Source of the DNA: Ceriagrion tenellum
Lineage: Eukaryota; Arthropoda; Insecta; Odonata; Coenagrionidae
Length of the DNA stretch: 64,000 bases
Assembly (NCBI GenBank): GCA_963169105.1
Contig: OY720632.1
Coordinates: forward strand, 53,291,136-53,355,135
Reading direction: 5' to 3'
A program made the position numbers and the translations under genes. This document shows positions 48,156-61,260 of the stretch, one piece after another. Every line of letters starts with the position of its first letter. The first letter of the stretch is position 1. The notes under the pieces were generated by a model. The model was given only the letters and a program-made list of their open reading frames with translations, searched no databases and had not been told where the DNA came from.

Positions 48156-51100
48156 CTTCTACAAAGACAAGCCTGAAACCATTTCCTTTGTAGATATACT
48201 TATTTTTTTACTAAGCGGTTAGTTAATATTTATAGAATTCTAATTCTTTGATTGGAATTGGTGTTCACGCAGATGGCTCTTGCGGGCACACTCCGTAATA
48301 TGATCGTTTGAACATTTGAAAAAGGCTATGAGATAATAAGACCTAGCAATGCATTCCTGTCATTAAAGGCTGGTTTTCTTTATCTTTTTTGGGTCCACAT
48401 CCAGAAGAAATCCTTCATCTACTGTGCCAGGCGATGAGAAAAGAACGGAACTCATCAAGTGCTCCAAAAGATCGAGTCCTTGGTGCATACTGAGACTTCC
48501 TGAGAGATGAGCTGCCACTGGATACCATATACTAACATGAGTATACTGCTTCTGAGAAATTTAATCTCTCTCAATGATTAGCAAAAGTATTGAACCATCG
48601 AAAACTGGATAAACATTGTGATATCAAATCTACTAATAATCAACCAATGGCCGTAAATTTTCAAAAGAGCCGATGACATCTATAATCTGCTAAATGAAAA
48701 TTCATTTACCCCCTCATTTACTTTCTATTCCATTTCTCTTTGAGCCGTATTACGTATCTTCATTCAACCGTATTGCTTGCCGTTCTTAAGTGAGGGGTAA
48801 TATAAAAGAATCGCGAATTGCTGTATTGCGTATGAACTTCTGGAAGTGAAAAATCACATTCTCTATTAATTTTTGTGATGAAATTAATGACGAAACACAC
48901 CTGCGCATATCGAAGACATTTGGACTAAATGACAATATAATTGAATTACTCCGCAGAGACCACGGATATGTCTGTCACAGTCGTCTGTCAACAGTATTCG
49001 AATGGTAGATGAATTAATGGAGCAAAATAATGAAATACACATCTATACGTTGAAAAATCAATGGAAGCAATAAGATTTTAAACTTTTTTCGCGGGAATCG
49101 TGATATAGAGCCAGGTACGGACATCTTACTTTAAACTAGAAGATTTTCCAAGAAACTATTTTTCTATACTCATTCTCAAAACGAAATCCATTAACAGTGA
49201 TGTTCAAATGAGTGGGATTGAAATATTAAAGAATTATCAGAATTACAGAATGATGTGACGGTTGTCGTCTAAAAATTACGAAAATAATATAAAAATAAAA
49301 TTTCGGACTCGTAAGTAGTTTTGATGCGGAATTTGAAGAGAAAAAACTTAATTTTGCATTCGTTTGATTGTCTTTACTCAAAAACTCAAATTAAGACTAA
49401 AAAAACCATGAAGTTTATAATACATTTTATTATTTACAAATAAATTTATTTTCTAAGGTTTCCATCTTAATTATCCTATTATGAAAAGAATTTACATTTC
49501 ACTATTAACTAAAACATCGTGCTATATCTTAAAAATTATAATGATCCATTGTAGTTCTCATTTAATTCCTTTTCTGACACGGGAAATCACTCACAGATTT
49601 AGCAAAAAATGGGTTATTAAGTAAAAAAATCTATCTTATCAATTCAATCAGGTTAAGGAAGGGCTACGGCCAGTTCTACATATAGACTTCAAGAAAACCT
49701 CTACTGTGATTCTTGGATTGCCTCATATAAAAATGATAAATCCTCATAAACTGGGTGAGCTATGATACTCTGATTGCTAAATTGATTTAATATCGGTTTT
49801 AGCAGCACTTTGGGTTGTCGGTTTTTGACTCAGGTAATAAGAAATCTGGCTGGACTGGAAATAAGGACTGGCAATATGCATGTGTAGTTAACATGAGTAT
49901 TGACAATTGATCAGTGGTACACTTTTGATACCAAGTAAATCGTACAAAACATGTATTTAATTATAGAATTCACATGAGGAAACATTCGTTAGCCTTTTAA
50001 TTAAGATTATCTCATCTCGCTTAGTAATATTGAAAGAATATATCAGTCGGCTGCGGTAAAAGCATTAATATTCAGAAATGTGACAGCTCAAGAAACGACA
50101 CCTACAGGAAGGGAATAACTGCTAGCCAATTTTTGTATTTTGAGATACATAGTAAGCTGAAGAAAATGTTGATATGAAAGCTACGAAGCATATGCTTAGC
50201 GGGTAAATGAGACAAAATGCTAAATACGCGCCAAGGAATACGGGTAATGTAGAATTAACTCCTCCAACTCTTCATAATCCATTACCCTTATACTCTGGTC
50301 CGTAGACCAGATTATAAGGGTAATGGATTATGAAGAGCTAGGTAGAATTTGAAGAGTAATGAAAAGTATATCAAAAAGAGAGTCCTAAGAAAAAGGGAGA
50401 TATAATTGCTATGAAAACTTCTGAAGGTCATGGATTGAATGAGTACAATTACGTTTACACACGGATTGAAAGTAGGAGCATGAGTGATGTCTATGCACAT
50501 GACTTATTTGAATTCATTGGAATGTCTATCGACGCTGATCAGGTAGTCACGAGACATAGTACTCATATTTCAAGACTACCCCTAATACTTAAAAAATTCA
50601 ATTCCATTCCAATTGTGTCATTCTTTGCCTTTAATTGTTGACGAATGATTTAATGCTTCCCTGGAAATCTTTTGGGAGATTATCGTTTGGAATTTCCATT
50701 GGGTCAGATTCCTAATTTCCTCCGACATTTCAATGCTCGGATCGCCTATCATCTCCAGGATTTGAGCCTTAACTTGGAATCTCGGATCTGTGATGACTGT
50801 AGGAGGGTTACGAGTCAAAAAGTAGGGTAAGTTAAGACCTGTCACGGTGGATAAACCGAGGTGTTTTTACCCTCGATTATTAGGTGGAATTTAATGAAAT
50901 CCATTATAAAGGGAAATTTTTACTGATGGCCACTTCACTAACGGTATAATTTCAAGGATTTTTACAGTAAATTACTCATATTTCTTAAAACGGCATAAGA
51001 AACAATGTTTAAGCAATTTAAGTATTGCTGCTATTGTAAATAAAAAATCCTTGACCATTTAAAACTAAAAAAATACATTTTATTACATATATTTGAAGGG

Positions 51101-51249
51101 TACAATAATGAAATATTTTCCTACACATAAATATTGTGAGAATATGAATGTTTTTTCCATACCACATGAAAGGACGTAAATTTAAGGGATAGCAGGATTA
51201 GAATAATATAAAATATAGTTATAAAAGTTCAAATTAGAATACGGATGCG
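48156..51249. other. AT-rich upstream DNA
   Basis: Small frames only (76 codons or fewer). It contains the hairpin at 50268-50337. A moderate patch at 48390-48540 has no recognised feature. Confidence 0.45.
50268..50337. repeat. 33-bp near-perfect hairpin with a 4-base loop
   Basis: Left arm 50268-50300 pairs with right arm 50305-50337 with a single mismatch, around the loop CGTA. The stem is AT/GC mixed and is not a simple repeat. A small-RNA precursor, a fold-back remnant or a template-switch mutation are all possible. Confidence 0.92.
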
Positions 51250-51520
51250 ATCGTGAAAGAAAAGCGGGTTCCACGGAGTCTCTTCTACCCCGCCTGTCAA
51301 GCGCTCCTCGCCGGGAAACCCGATCGCCCAACTCCCGGCTTTCTCAGTTCCGTTCCTGCCCTTGGATTCCTCTCCACGTGCCATTCGAAGTTCTCTCCTG
51401 TAACGTACCTTATCTTAACGAAACCAATCTCCGCTATTCATACGGAAGAATTCCCTTCGGCCAGTTTTCTAATTTCCGTCAGCGGCCTTGGTTCCGCAGC
51501 CATGTATACAACAGGGATCC
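51250..51520. other. Small GC-moderate island
   Basis: A 122-codon plus frame (51253-51621) and a 68-codon frame in another phase overlap here, and neither has a recognisable domain. Coding status is unproven and judged unlikely. Confidence 0.3.
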
Positions 51521-52559
51521 ACGGATTGGAATCGCTTATGTTCAAGATAATTTACACAGTAATAGCTTTCTCAAAAGGAGGTGATGAGGGAATTTTTACT
51601 ATCAAACAAATTACACATTAAAACAATGAACAAGAAAAAGAAACTTCTGATTAATGGCATATCAGCTGGTGGAAAATATCAGTGTCAATTTTGGAAGAGA
51701 AAATAAATCGTCAATAACCATGGTTGATATTACCTCAATACTGAAAATACAAAAATATAAAAGTACTAAGTACTTTGATTGCACGATTATTAATAGTGAA
51801 TTTTACCCACTCAAGCGGAAAGAGTAGCAGAATAACATACAAAACGATCATTAAATTTGTCAGGATATCGTACCATGGGAGTTTTCGTGGGTTAAAAATT
51901 AAAACTTTAATGTTTATGACTTGATATGTGCAAGTCTGACATAATACGCACCTAGTAATTATTCTAGGAGTCAAGTCTCTTAAATTAGGGATTTACGACT
52001 ATAATTTTCTACTCCTCCCATTGGGTTGGGAAAGTAGATCTCCAGAATTTCTGAATGATATTTACTGCTTTTATTTCCATTTTCGTCATCAGTCATATGG
52101 CGAATTAATTGGACGCCCATAAAATGCTCACATAATCTCTAAAAATGTCAATAACCATCTTAAACTCACTGAGAGCCAAACAAGCCAAAATTTAACCTGA
52201 TTACTAACGTTAAAAAGACAAGAACATTAATAGCCAGATTTATCAGCACACTTTATTTTAACATCAGCTATTAATTATCTAGACTCTGATTTTAATGTAA
52301 AATGAAAATTTATTTGTCTCACATAAAGCATTAAAAGCATTGTTGAATTTAGTTAGGTGCCGTGTAACCATACCCCATCTGACTCTTTCTAATTAAATGT
52401 TATGATGAAGAAGCTGTGATAATTCCTTTTGATTGGAGGATATTAATGAACTGAAATGTAATTGGAAATCCACTTTAAATGATATGGATCTGCTATGTTT
52501 AAATCATTGTGCCTAAATTTTGAAGATCAGCCTTGACCTTGAAAACTGGAAAAAACTGA
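51521..52559. other. AT-rich upstream DNA without features
   Basis: Nothing recognised. Confidence 0.5.
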
Positions 52560-53710
52560 AAGTCTTTCGCACCTTCATTTATCACTCACTAATTTCCACG
52601 ACCGGATCGGAATGATTTCAAACTTCATATCGAGAGAAACAAGTTTCCCGTGCGAAAGTAATTGAAATAATTCAGTCGTGGATTTCTGGCTGCACCTTGA
52701 TGACTTTTCTCACGTTTCCCGGAAGAGTTCGAAGGAATGACCGCGCGCGACTCCAAACATTCGTGGAAACACTTAACAACTCAGGAGCACACGTTTATTG
52801 AGACAATGGCCGCTCAATTATTACAGAACGAGGACGTCCCGCCATAAGATCCCAGTTGATTGCGTACTCGGGGCATTGGCGAGACAGAGAGCATATCACA
52901 TATCAAACACCGAAGTCTTAATGCGACCAGAGCCGTTCACTCCGGTGTGAGAATGCGGTATTTCCCGCGCGCATAAATTGCAACTCCCACTCCCTCTCCC
53001 AGTCTGCCCACACTCTCGCACCACCTCAGCATTCCCTGCTCCCCCCCGAACCTCTCCCTACTCTCACCCGTCTGTGCACATACCTCCCGCCGATGTCCAT
53101 GCTAGCAGGCTTAGGACACTCTAGTACCGATTCCTCCCCCTCCCTTAATCCCCCCCGCCTCCCGCTCCCCCGCCACGCTTCAACATCCACTTCGGAAACG
53201 ATTCCATTCCGTGCAAATAAGTGACGGAAAGAAGAAATCGCGAGGAGAGGGAGAGTGGAAGAGTTTAAGAGGTGGATATCTGGGTGTATGGGCCCGGATG
53301 GTGGGGAGCGGAGAGTAGAGGTTTTTGGGTTTTACGGGCGTTTAAAAGGCGAGTCGGGGTGACGTCGGAGGGCGGGGTCGAGGAGTGTGGGGGGAAATGA
53401 TTTTTGCTTCTCGTTCTCCTCCCACCTCATCCCGAAAATCCCCTCTCTTTCGCCACCCTTCCCGAACACACTTAAACCTCCTCCCTCTCTTTCCAAAGCC
53501 CCCTACCCATCAACTCCGCCCATAATAACCCTTAAAAGCCACGAGTGTGACCATCATAGCCCCGCCATCTCCTTATCCCCCGTCACTCCACCTGTTCCCC
53601 GGTGGTCCACGAACGTGTCACGAGGGCCCTCAAGCGCAAAGGGCTTATTCCTCCGCGAACACTCTTTCCCCTCTCTCATCCCCCCAAAATTCACGCTCCA
53701 TCTGCTGAGC
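52560..53710. other. GC-rich island
   Basis: 52560-52960 is mixed. 52985-53210 is strongly C/T-rich on the plus strand, 53220-53400 is purine-rich, and 53400-53690 is C/T-rich again. Frames are low complexity (for example 108 codons at 53387-53713). Candidate regulatory DNA. Confidence 0.35.
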
Positions 53711-54999
53711 TGAAGATAAAAAAATTCATTTCCTGATCATTTAAAGCGGTTGGGGTCAGTATTTCATCTTCAAATTACCCTCATTATTCCCACATTCATT
53801 AGCCATTCCTAAGCTGATATTCCAAGTCACTTATACAACAATTTTCAATTCGTGGCACATCTGATATATTGTCTAGGTCTAATTAGTTATTTCTGAAAAG
53901 CTTTCTTCACAGATTAGCAATGAAAGTCATGGAAAGTATTATTAAACTCATTCCACTTGGAGATTATTTCAATGATAACCAAAGCGGAATGAATACGGAG
54001 GAATTAATTTTGTCTCATATCAAATCCGCTTCGATAATACCATTTGGTCATCCAACCATGTCTCCCATATACCGCATTCATATCATAGCTTCGGAGTAAC
54101 ATCTAAATGACTCTCTTCGTAAATGCTGACCCAATGGAGAAAAAAACATGAAATAGGGCATATGTCAATAGAATACGGCCTTGAGAGGGAAAATAGTGAA
54201 GACGGAAATCAGTAGAGTATATCAGACGGACACAGATAGTCAAGGGGTTTAAGTATGAAAAGTATAAGGTCAATCAGAGTAGAAATCTTGATATCTACCG
54301 TGAATTTTCATGCTATTTTCCATGACAACTTTTCCACAATTCAGGTTACCTTTTGTATGAATGGTGCCTGCATTCATACCGATCACGCTGTTTCCTTTCG
54401 GAGAAGGTTAGGCTGAGATATATTTAGCGTGCAAGATCTGGAAAACAAGGTTCTATTTTACAATTCTCCTCCACATTGCCCATTTATTGCAAGCTTCCTT
54501 CGCTTCTGCCGCATTCATATATTGCTTCATATCTCTATCTTGTTCTTATGACCTCGAAAATGACTTATTTTTTTAGTTTCCTCCACCTCGTTCATTAATG
54601 ATTTTCTCTGTCTACCTCTTCCTCCCACAATTCACTCCACTATCATGTATCTGTTTAGATATTCGACACTCGGCCATTCTCTATACTCGGCCAAACCAAG
54701 CATCACGCTCATTTCATATACACTCATTACGTAAGCATCCATTTCACACTCTCTGAACACACATTAATTCCTAACAGACTCTTTCCTACTATTACCACAC
54801 ACTTTGAATTTTTAACTGAGTTACTATGATAATGATTTTTTTGGTTCGTTGGTATTGAACACTTTCCGTCAGAATAGGTACCAAGATACTCAATGCCTTG
54901 GGTATTCGATTATAATTTCTTGGGGACTTAGATTCCTCATTTGTCGCCTACTTTAAAATTAACTTTCGTAAGCCTTGACAAACCCCTTCGACCCACCGT
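53711..54999. other. AT-rich upstream DNA without features
   Basis: Nothing recognised. Confidence 0.5.
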
Positions 55000-55400
55000 G
55001 ACTTGGCGGTCAGGATCGCGTGTTGTAGCCCAATTTTTGTCCGCATTACTGTGGGTGGGTTTGGGGATGGAGTTTAGGTGGTTGAATTGATGGGGATCGG
55101 CATATGAAAATTCAAAATGCCACTTTCCGTTCCTAACGCTCTTTTTCTTTGGGGCCACGTAATGAAAGCCGCCCGCTTCGGTGCCACGGTGCGGGGTGAG
55201 CGAGCCAGCCGAAGGGGTCGAACAACCTTCTCTTTTCCGTCGTCACTTTCATTTGATCGGGGAGGTGGAGGAAGTGCCCCGAGGAGGGAGGAGGCGTCCA
55301 AGAGCAGGGGTGTGTGGGAGGGGCACGAAAGAAGGAGTGGGAGGAGGAAGGGACTCTCACAGGACCCCTTGTTCTGGGATAAGGGTGGAATAAATTGATT
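55000..55400. other. GC-rich island
   Basis: Purine-rich at 55255-55350. Overlapping frames of 70-101 codons on both strands have no domain. Confidence 0.35.
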
Positions 55401-56239
55401 TGATGGCCTATGCGAGATAAGGTCGGGAAATTGAACAAGATATCACTGTGATGGGAGAGTAGTTTCGTAAAATGCGTGAAATTGACGTGGTCGATAGAAA
55501 ATGCGCCCCAAAAGAGCTTTTATACGCCAATAGAGAAGAAGATTTAAGACAGGACGAGGGTATTTTTGAGGTCCACGATGTCATTTCTTCAGATTTGCGA
55601 ATCTTTTAAAGCTGCAGAGAGATAAAATAAATCATTTTCCACTCATGCGAGCTAAATTTAGACGAGATAAAATTCATGTTAACACATATTTCATTCATTA
55701 TAAATGAGACTACAACCGTTATTGGTAGCCTTGAAGACAATATTCTGTCACGGATCAAGCTATGGATACCCCTTTTCAATCAAACTGTTCCAAACCAAGG
55801 GATAGCTTTTACTCATGAGTCACTCGATGAGACTGAAATATACTTTTTAATGGCGTAAGCTAGTAAAATAAATAAACTCCCGATGAAAGTAAATTGGAAG
55901 ATATATTACAAGACTTCAAACTCAAAGAGTTATTCATTAAATCTAAACCGAATGGAGTAATTGAACCCTGTAAGATTGGACAGAAACAAAACCGAATGAT
56001 TCAGATGCATCACAATCTGGAAGGTTGACTCGTAAATTTTCATTGAAAGGCTGCTAGAACCAATCACCATATGAAAAATTCCACAGTTATTGTTTTATTG
56101 CAGATTTGAAATTTAAAATCATGACGGCTTCGAGCAGAGCATTTTAGCTCTTTCGGGCAGAGCTCTTTAGAGGAAAATCGACTCTTACGAGGTCAAGAAA
56201 TGAGTTTTACCTGAGTCGATTTTGAACGCCAAAAAATTG
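55401..56239. other. AT-rich upstream DNA
   Basis: A short inverted pair AAAATCGACTC / GAGTCGATTTT flanks about 56176-56224. Nothing else seen. Confidence 0.45.
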
Positions 56240-57760
56240 TAACCCCGCAAGAGGTCATTTGATTGGCAGTCTCCTGGAGGGACCTGAGGTGTAGAGGGCA
56301 TGGGTTGGGCCAAAAATACCAGAGCGGAAAGAAAGACGGAGAAGGACATTGGGGTGGAGGGTAATGAAGTCAGGGAACGGCAAAAAAGGATTTGAAAGGA
56401 GAAGTTAAGGGTAATGGAGATGTAAACAGGATTGCGCGCTGGGATTTCTCGATGCGAGCCATGAGCGGGGAGGAAAGAGCGAGCGAGATTGAGAAGGGAG
56501 ATAAGGGAGGATGGAGGGGGTTTCGGGGGAGGGGTGTGTGGCAGGGGGTTTCAGGACGGAGTGGGACAGAGGTCAGAGAGCGCCGGGGAAGAAGGGGGAG
56601 GGGGAGAAGACGGTGAGTTTGGGTGCAAGCAATGCCCGCTACCCTTCTCAAGAGAGAAAGTGACGTCATAATCGAAAATGCTGGTCGCGTTGTGAATCCG
56701 GGGCGGGTCGTTACTCTGTCATTTACTCGCTGTAAACTGCGTCATTACGACTGGGATTTACAACCTGGGATGAGAGGGGGAGGCGCAGGGAGGGAGGGGT
56801 AAGGACGTCTCTTCCGTAGGCGGAGAGGGGGACACCGCAGCTGAAGGGGAACGTGCCGAGGGAGGTCGGATTGGGGACTTAGAGGCGGAGGAACGTCGCT
56901 GCAAGGACTGATGTCTGTCTCGGAATAGACTCTCGCAGACGGAATACTTCAATGGGCGACACGGTAGAGTGGGAATCGGGTGCTGGGCTGCGCCCGGAAC
57001 GCCAAGCCGTAGGAGGGCCTCGAAGGAACGGGGACGGTGGGTTTATCAAGTTCTCTCAAATGCCTGGTCGGTTGTGTGCTTCCTTATTTTTTCGACTGCC
57101 CAACTGTTGGGGGATTCATCCATTGATAGTATTTTCTTCGGCCGTGGGCGTCCCCCGTGAATCTAGGGTAACCTCCCCTTGAACCTAGGAGCTACTGTGC
57201 TGCTCAGAATATATTCAGGAGTCCCATATATAAAGCAAGGAGCTAGGTGGAGCAAAAAAAACTTACACCCATGCCAAGTCCAAATGCCTACCACCGACAA
57301 CATTTAATCATTTTCACCTCCAGAAATGGACGTCTGATTGTGTCGAAGGACTGCCCCCTGTTATTTAAGTTCCCTCTACCCGACGACTCACCTCAACGCA
57401 CGCCAATGGCTGACGCCCATCCTTTCGGCAGCCAATTTTAAAATTGATAGAGCAGGTGGAGAGAGGAAGAGGAGAAAAAAAGCCTCACCCATCCTTTTTT
57501 CCAGTCACGTTCACGCACCGACGAGCTTCAGGGTTTCCCGGGAGACTCGAGGAGAGAAAAAGGCGCGTCGGCATTTGTTCGTCACCGAGACTTCATTGGG
57601 CTTCAAAAAGAATGAGGGGTCGGCCCCTTTGTCAGCGAAGTATGTTATTGTGGATTGGGTGGAGTGAATGTGGGAGCAGACGCTACTCAACTCAGAGGGA
57701 TAGTGCGTGAAGGGGCCGCCATCGGAGGAAACCTAGAAAGCATCCCAGCTGGGAGTGCGA
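56240..57760. other. GC-rich islands (56.24-57.18 and 57.34-57.76 kb)
   Basis: 56320-56620 is strongly G/A-rich on the plus strand, 56760-56900 is also purine-rich, and the second part is mixed. A TATATAAA sequence lies near 57227-57234 with no associated gene. Frames up to 109 codons lack domains. Candidate upstream regulatory DNA. Confidence 0.35.
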
Positions 57761-60129
57761 GTACCTTTAAACCCCCAGATCCATCCATATCTTTCAACAG
57801 AAGGTTTTTATGTAATAGATATACGGTTATGTAACACGTCCTGCAAATGAAAACATCAAGTCTTCCACGACAGGGAAATTTCTCAAGAGCTCTCCGGACG
57901 ACCATAGGAAGCCAAAACACGGATAGCCTTTCTTGATTGCGTCCAATAAAACTAGCGTATTTTACATCGACTAATAAACATGTTGTTATTCCTACTGTCA
58001 AATAAAACTGTGAGTTACTACTCGATTATTGGCTAATATATTAAAGATGTGACATTTTCAGCAAGGATTATATATTTGTAAAGATAGTGGTAAATGGCAT
58101 AAGATAAAAATGGGAAAAATATGATCGAATAACAGGAATATTTGTGTGCTCATATGGAGCGTCAGCGTTAAAAAAAATGACTTGGATATTTCATTAACAT
58201 GGGATAGCTGGACTAAAATAAACATTGCTTGAGTCAAAATCTTGTAAATCCTAACGGAAAATTTTTGATTAGATTTGATTGCTTACCAAAAAATTCAGAA
58301 TAACCGGTCGGAAAAAAAATTTATATCGTTTCCTTGTCCAAATATAAAATGAAATATTAAAAAAAGCATTGTATAGCACTCAATTTTATGGTCAAGACAC
58401 ACAGGGAATATAATCTTATATATACACAATATATTCCATTAGCTGGGTGGAATATATATTTTATTTCATGCATGAGATGAAGAGAATCAATTGTTTTGTT
58501 TTCTTAATTCTCTGAATCAAAATTATTCAGTTTCTAAGACCAAATTTATGATAACATTAGTAATGGTCCAAAAACCTAGTCGCGTCTCAATATATATAAT
58601 AGTTTTCCAAATTTTTAATTTTACGCAATTTTTTAAAATGGAAAACTCTTTGAAGTGTTGAGCACAAGAAATAACCATGATACAGATATCATTTATAATT
58701 TTAATTTGAATTCTTATATATTTCCTTCATCACATGAAATGAGATCCATCACATTAGAATAATTTCTCCTGTGCAAAATTTTGTAAAGCTGTAACTTTTA
58801 TCTGATCTGCTCAGTCAGCAATTGATATAATACATTTCATTACATTGCCTTGTAAGCGTGGTCACTGTACCTCTGGAAGACCGGAGAAGGCTTCGTAAGA
58901 GGTCAACAGAGCACAGCTGCCCTCTTAAGCTCCATGGCAACAAACACGTTGCACGTCTCTCCCATTTCATCTCATTTCCTTCTCTCTCTCTTTCCAAACA
59001 GTGATGAACTCGGATGAGCACGTTCCAGGCTCTCGGCTGAGAAGGGCTATATATTTTACATCGTGCTCTTGGTGGTCTCAACGCTATCAATGGACGCCTC
59101 TGTTTGGATTTTTAAAGTGCTTCTCCAGATAGAAGACCAAACAACTTTGAAGGATGCTTACTGGGATTCCAAAGGAGCACTTGAGAAAGGTTAGAAAGTA
59201 TAACTTTGCCTTCAAGACTGCTGCACACATTGGCACCGTACAATGCGGGATATTTCACATAATTTACAGCAATATTGATGGCTAAGCTCATTGTATTATT
59301 TTACAAACGTATTACATGTTTACTGAACAGTGGTGGTAAGGTTTGGAAGTTATGAGAAAAATCTACGAAAATAAAAACAATGAATACTTTATTTGGACAA
59401 TTGACACCAATGAACTCTAAGCATACAATATTAGAACTTCTTAAAACCTACAACTAAAGTATACAGCTGCATATAATTCCATTAGCCGAAGCAGGGGTAT
59501 ATGGCAAGGGATGTTAGGGTACAGTTCATAAAAATTGTGGTATTTAAAGATAAGCTAAAAAGGCATCGAAGAAGGAAAGGATAGAGGTGAATGATAATTT
59601 TGCGGGATGTCGGAAAACCGCAGTACGTTTTTGTAGTATTTACTCAAAGTTACTGGAAAGATAGAGCTAAAAGATGATAAATATTGATCTAAACTAGAGT
59701 AAGACTACTAATAAATGTGATGGATTTAAAATAAATTAACAGTTTACAATACAATGCCATGGAAGTTGCCATTAATTATACACAACTGATCATTTTGAAT
59801 AATATATCAGCCAGCTGTGGTGTACTTGATAAGAAGAACAAGTCAAACTTTTTTTTTATATTTCCTAAGTTGTATCATTTACTAGTCTTTGCTAGTGAGT
59901 GACAGTCCTTCCGGGACAGAGTTGCGATAAGGTGCGTTGGAAATACTTTGAGCTAAATGAAAATATTTTTGTTGGGGTAAATACGTTGTTTTCGTTTCAT
60001 TTTATCATTTCATGCGGAAATTGAGTTGCTTGAGATTATATATTCGAGAGGCTGCCACTTAAGCAGATAAGATTGAGTTTTTATTATACCTCTTTCGCAT
60101 AAAAAATAAAAAATACCCACTCGCTGACT
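57761..60129. other. AT-rich upstream DNA without clear features
   Basis: A moderate patch at 58850-59090 has a 91-codon minus frame without a domain. No RNA gene or repeat was recognised. Confidence 0.45.
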
Positions 60130-61260
60130 CAAATGCACAATTCCTCCGCTTCCCGGGAGGCAACGATATCACGCATTTATCTCGCCCTAACGACCATCAC
60201 TGCATTGAACAGCTTCAACATTTTAGTATTTGGTGTAGCCAATTGTCAAGAAATGAAACCCCATGTTTACACAGCGCATTCTTTATTCTATAGGTACTCT
60301 CTCTCTCTCTCTCCGCTTGAGCGAATATGGGAGTGGAATAAAATAAAAAGCTTGCAAGTGCGCGTCAGGTGTTGCCGGCTAGTCAGGTACCCGCGTCCTC
60401 GGGAGGGTGGGGGACGTTATCGTAACAACCACTTGATCTCCACAACTGCGCCGTTAGTCTCATCCTCCCCATCCACACGCCTCCTTTCGTGCGCCTGCTT
60501 CAATCGGATGTAACCTATGGTTTCCCTCTCGCTTCGGGGAGAAAGAGTGGTCCAGCGACTCTCCCACTCGCACCTCATCCGAGGGTCGAGGTTCCATTTG
60601 CGAGACAAGGTGCCAAAGTCAAGTTCAATGGCGTCAATATTTTATCCCAAATGGGAGAAGAATATCTCTTGAGCACAGGAGCCTTTCAAAAGGGAATGAA
60701 AGTCAAGACGAACCAACTTATTGCTCAGCGGAAAACTCAATGCTGAGTTTGATAATAGTTGGCTTCGGCACTGGATATCATGTGAATTCTCAGCTATAAA
60801 CTTTTTCAAGTTAATAAATACTGCACGTCATGAAGGAATGATTAAGGTGATGGAATAAAGAATGAGATAATTTTTTTCGTCGTTTTGAAATGTTTTTCAA
60901 CCTACGATAGAAATTTGCATTCAATCGCATCAAGGAGTTGAACGAATGACGACACTTTCAGGATCAATAAAATAGAAAAGTTAAAAGTATGGTAATTTTT
61001 TGTCAAATCGCCCTTGTCACCAAAAGGGGTCACAATTCAACACGTTGGCAACACTGCTCGTGTGAGTTTTGGCTGAGAAGAGAGTATGGGCGGGGGGAGG
61101 GGGTAAGAGGATGTGGGAGGGGTTGCGGGGGCCAGGGGCGCTCACGAGGCAGAGCACTGCTTTGGCATTCTCCCCGCACTCTCCCCACACTCACTCCGCC
61201 TCGCTATCTATAGGCTATCGTGAGGCGATAAATCAAACGCAAGAACGCGAGCCTTAAGCC
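60130..61260. other. Two small GC-rich patches
   Basis: 60300-60620 includes a CTCTCTCTCTCTCTC tract near 60298-60313. 61080-61210 is G-rich then C-rich. The frames are composition-driven. Confidence 0.35.

Noticed and set aside
50268..50337. Hairpin as iab-4 or mir-10 precursor
   Set aside because: The arms do not contain the known mature sequences of these Hox miRNAs, and neither locus lies next to Ubx exon 1.
51253..51621. 122-codon plus-strand frame
   Set aside because: No domain recognised and two other phases are open over the same interval. Left as an unassigned GC patch.
57227..57234. TATATAAA as a promoter
   Set aside because: No downstream gene or other core-promoter element; such octamers are common in this AT-rich DNA.
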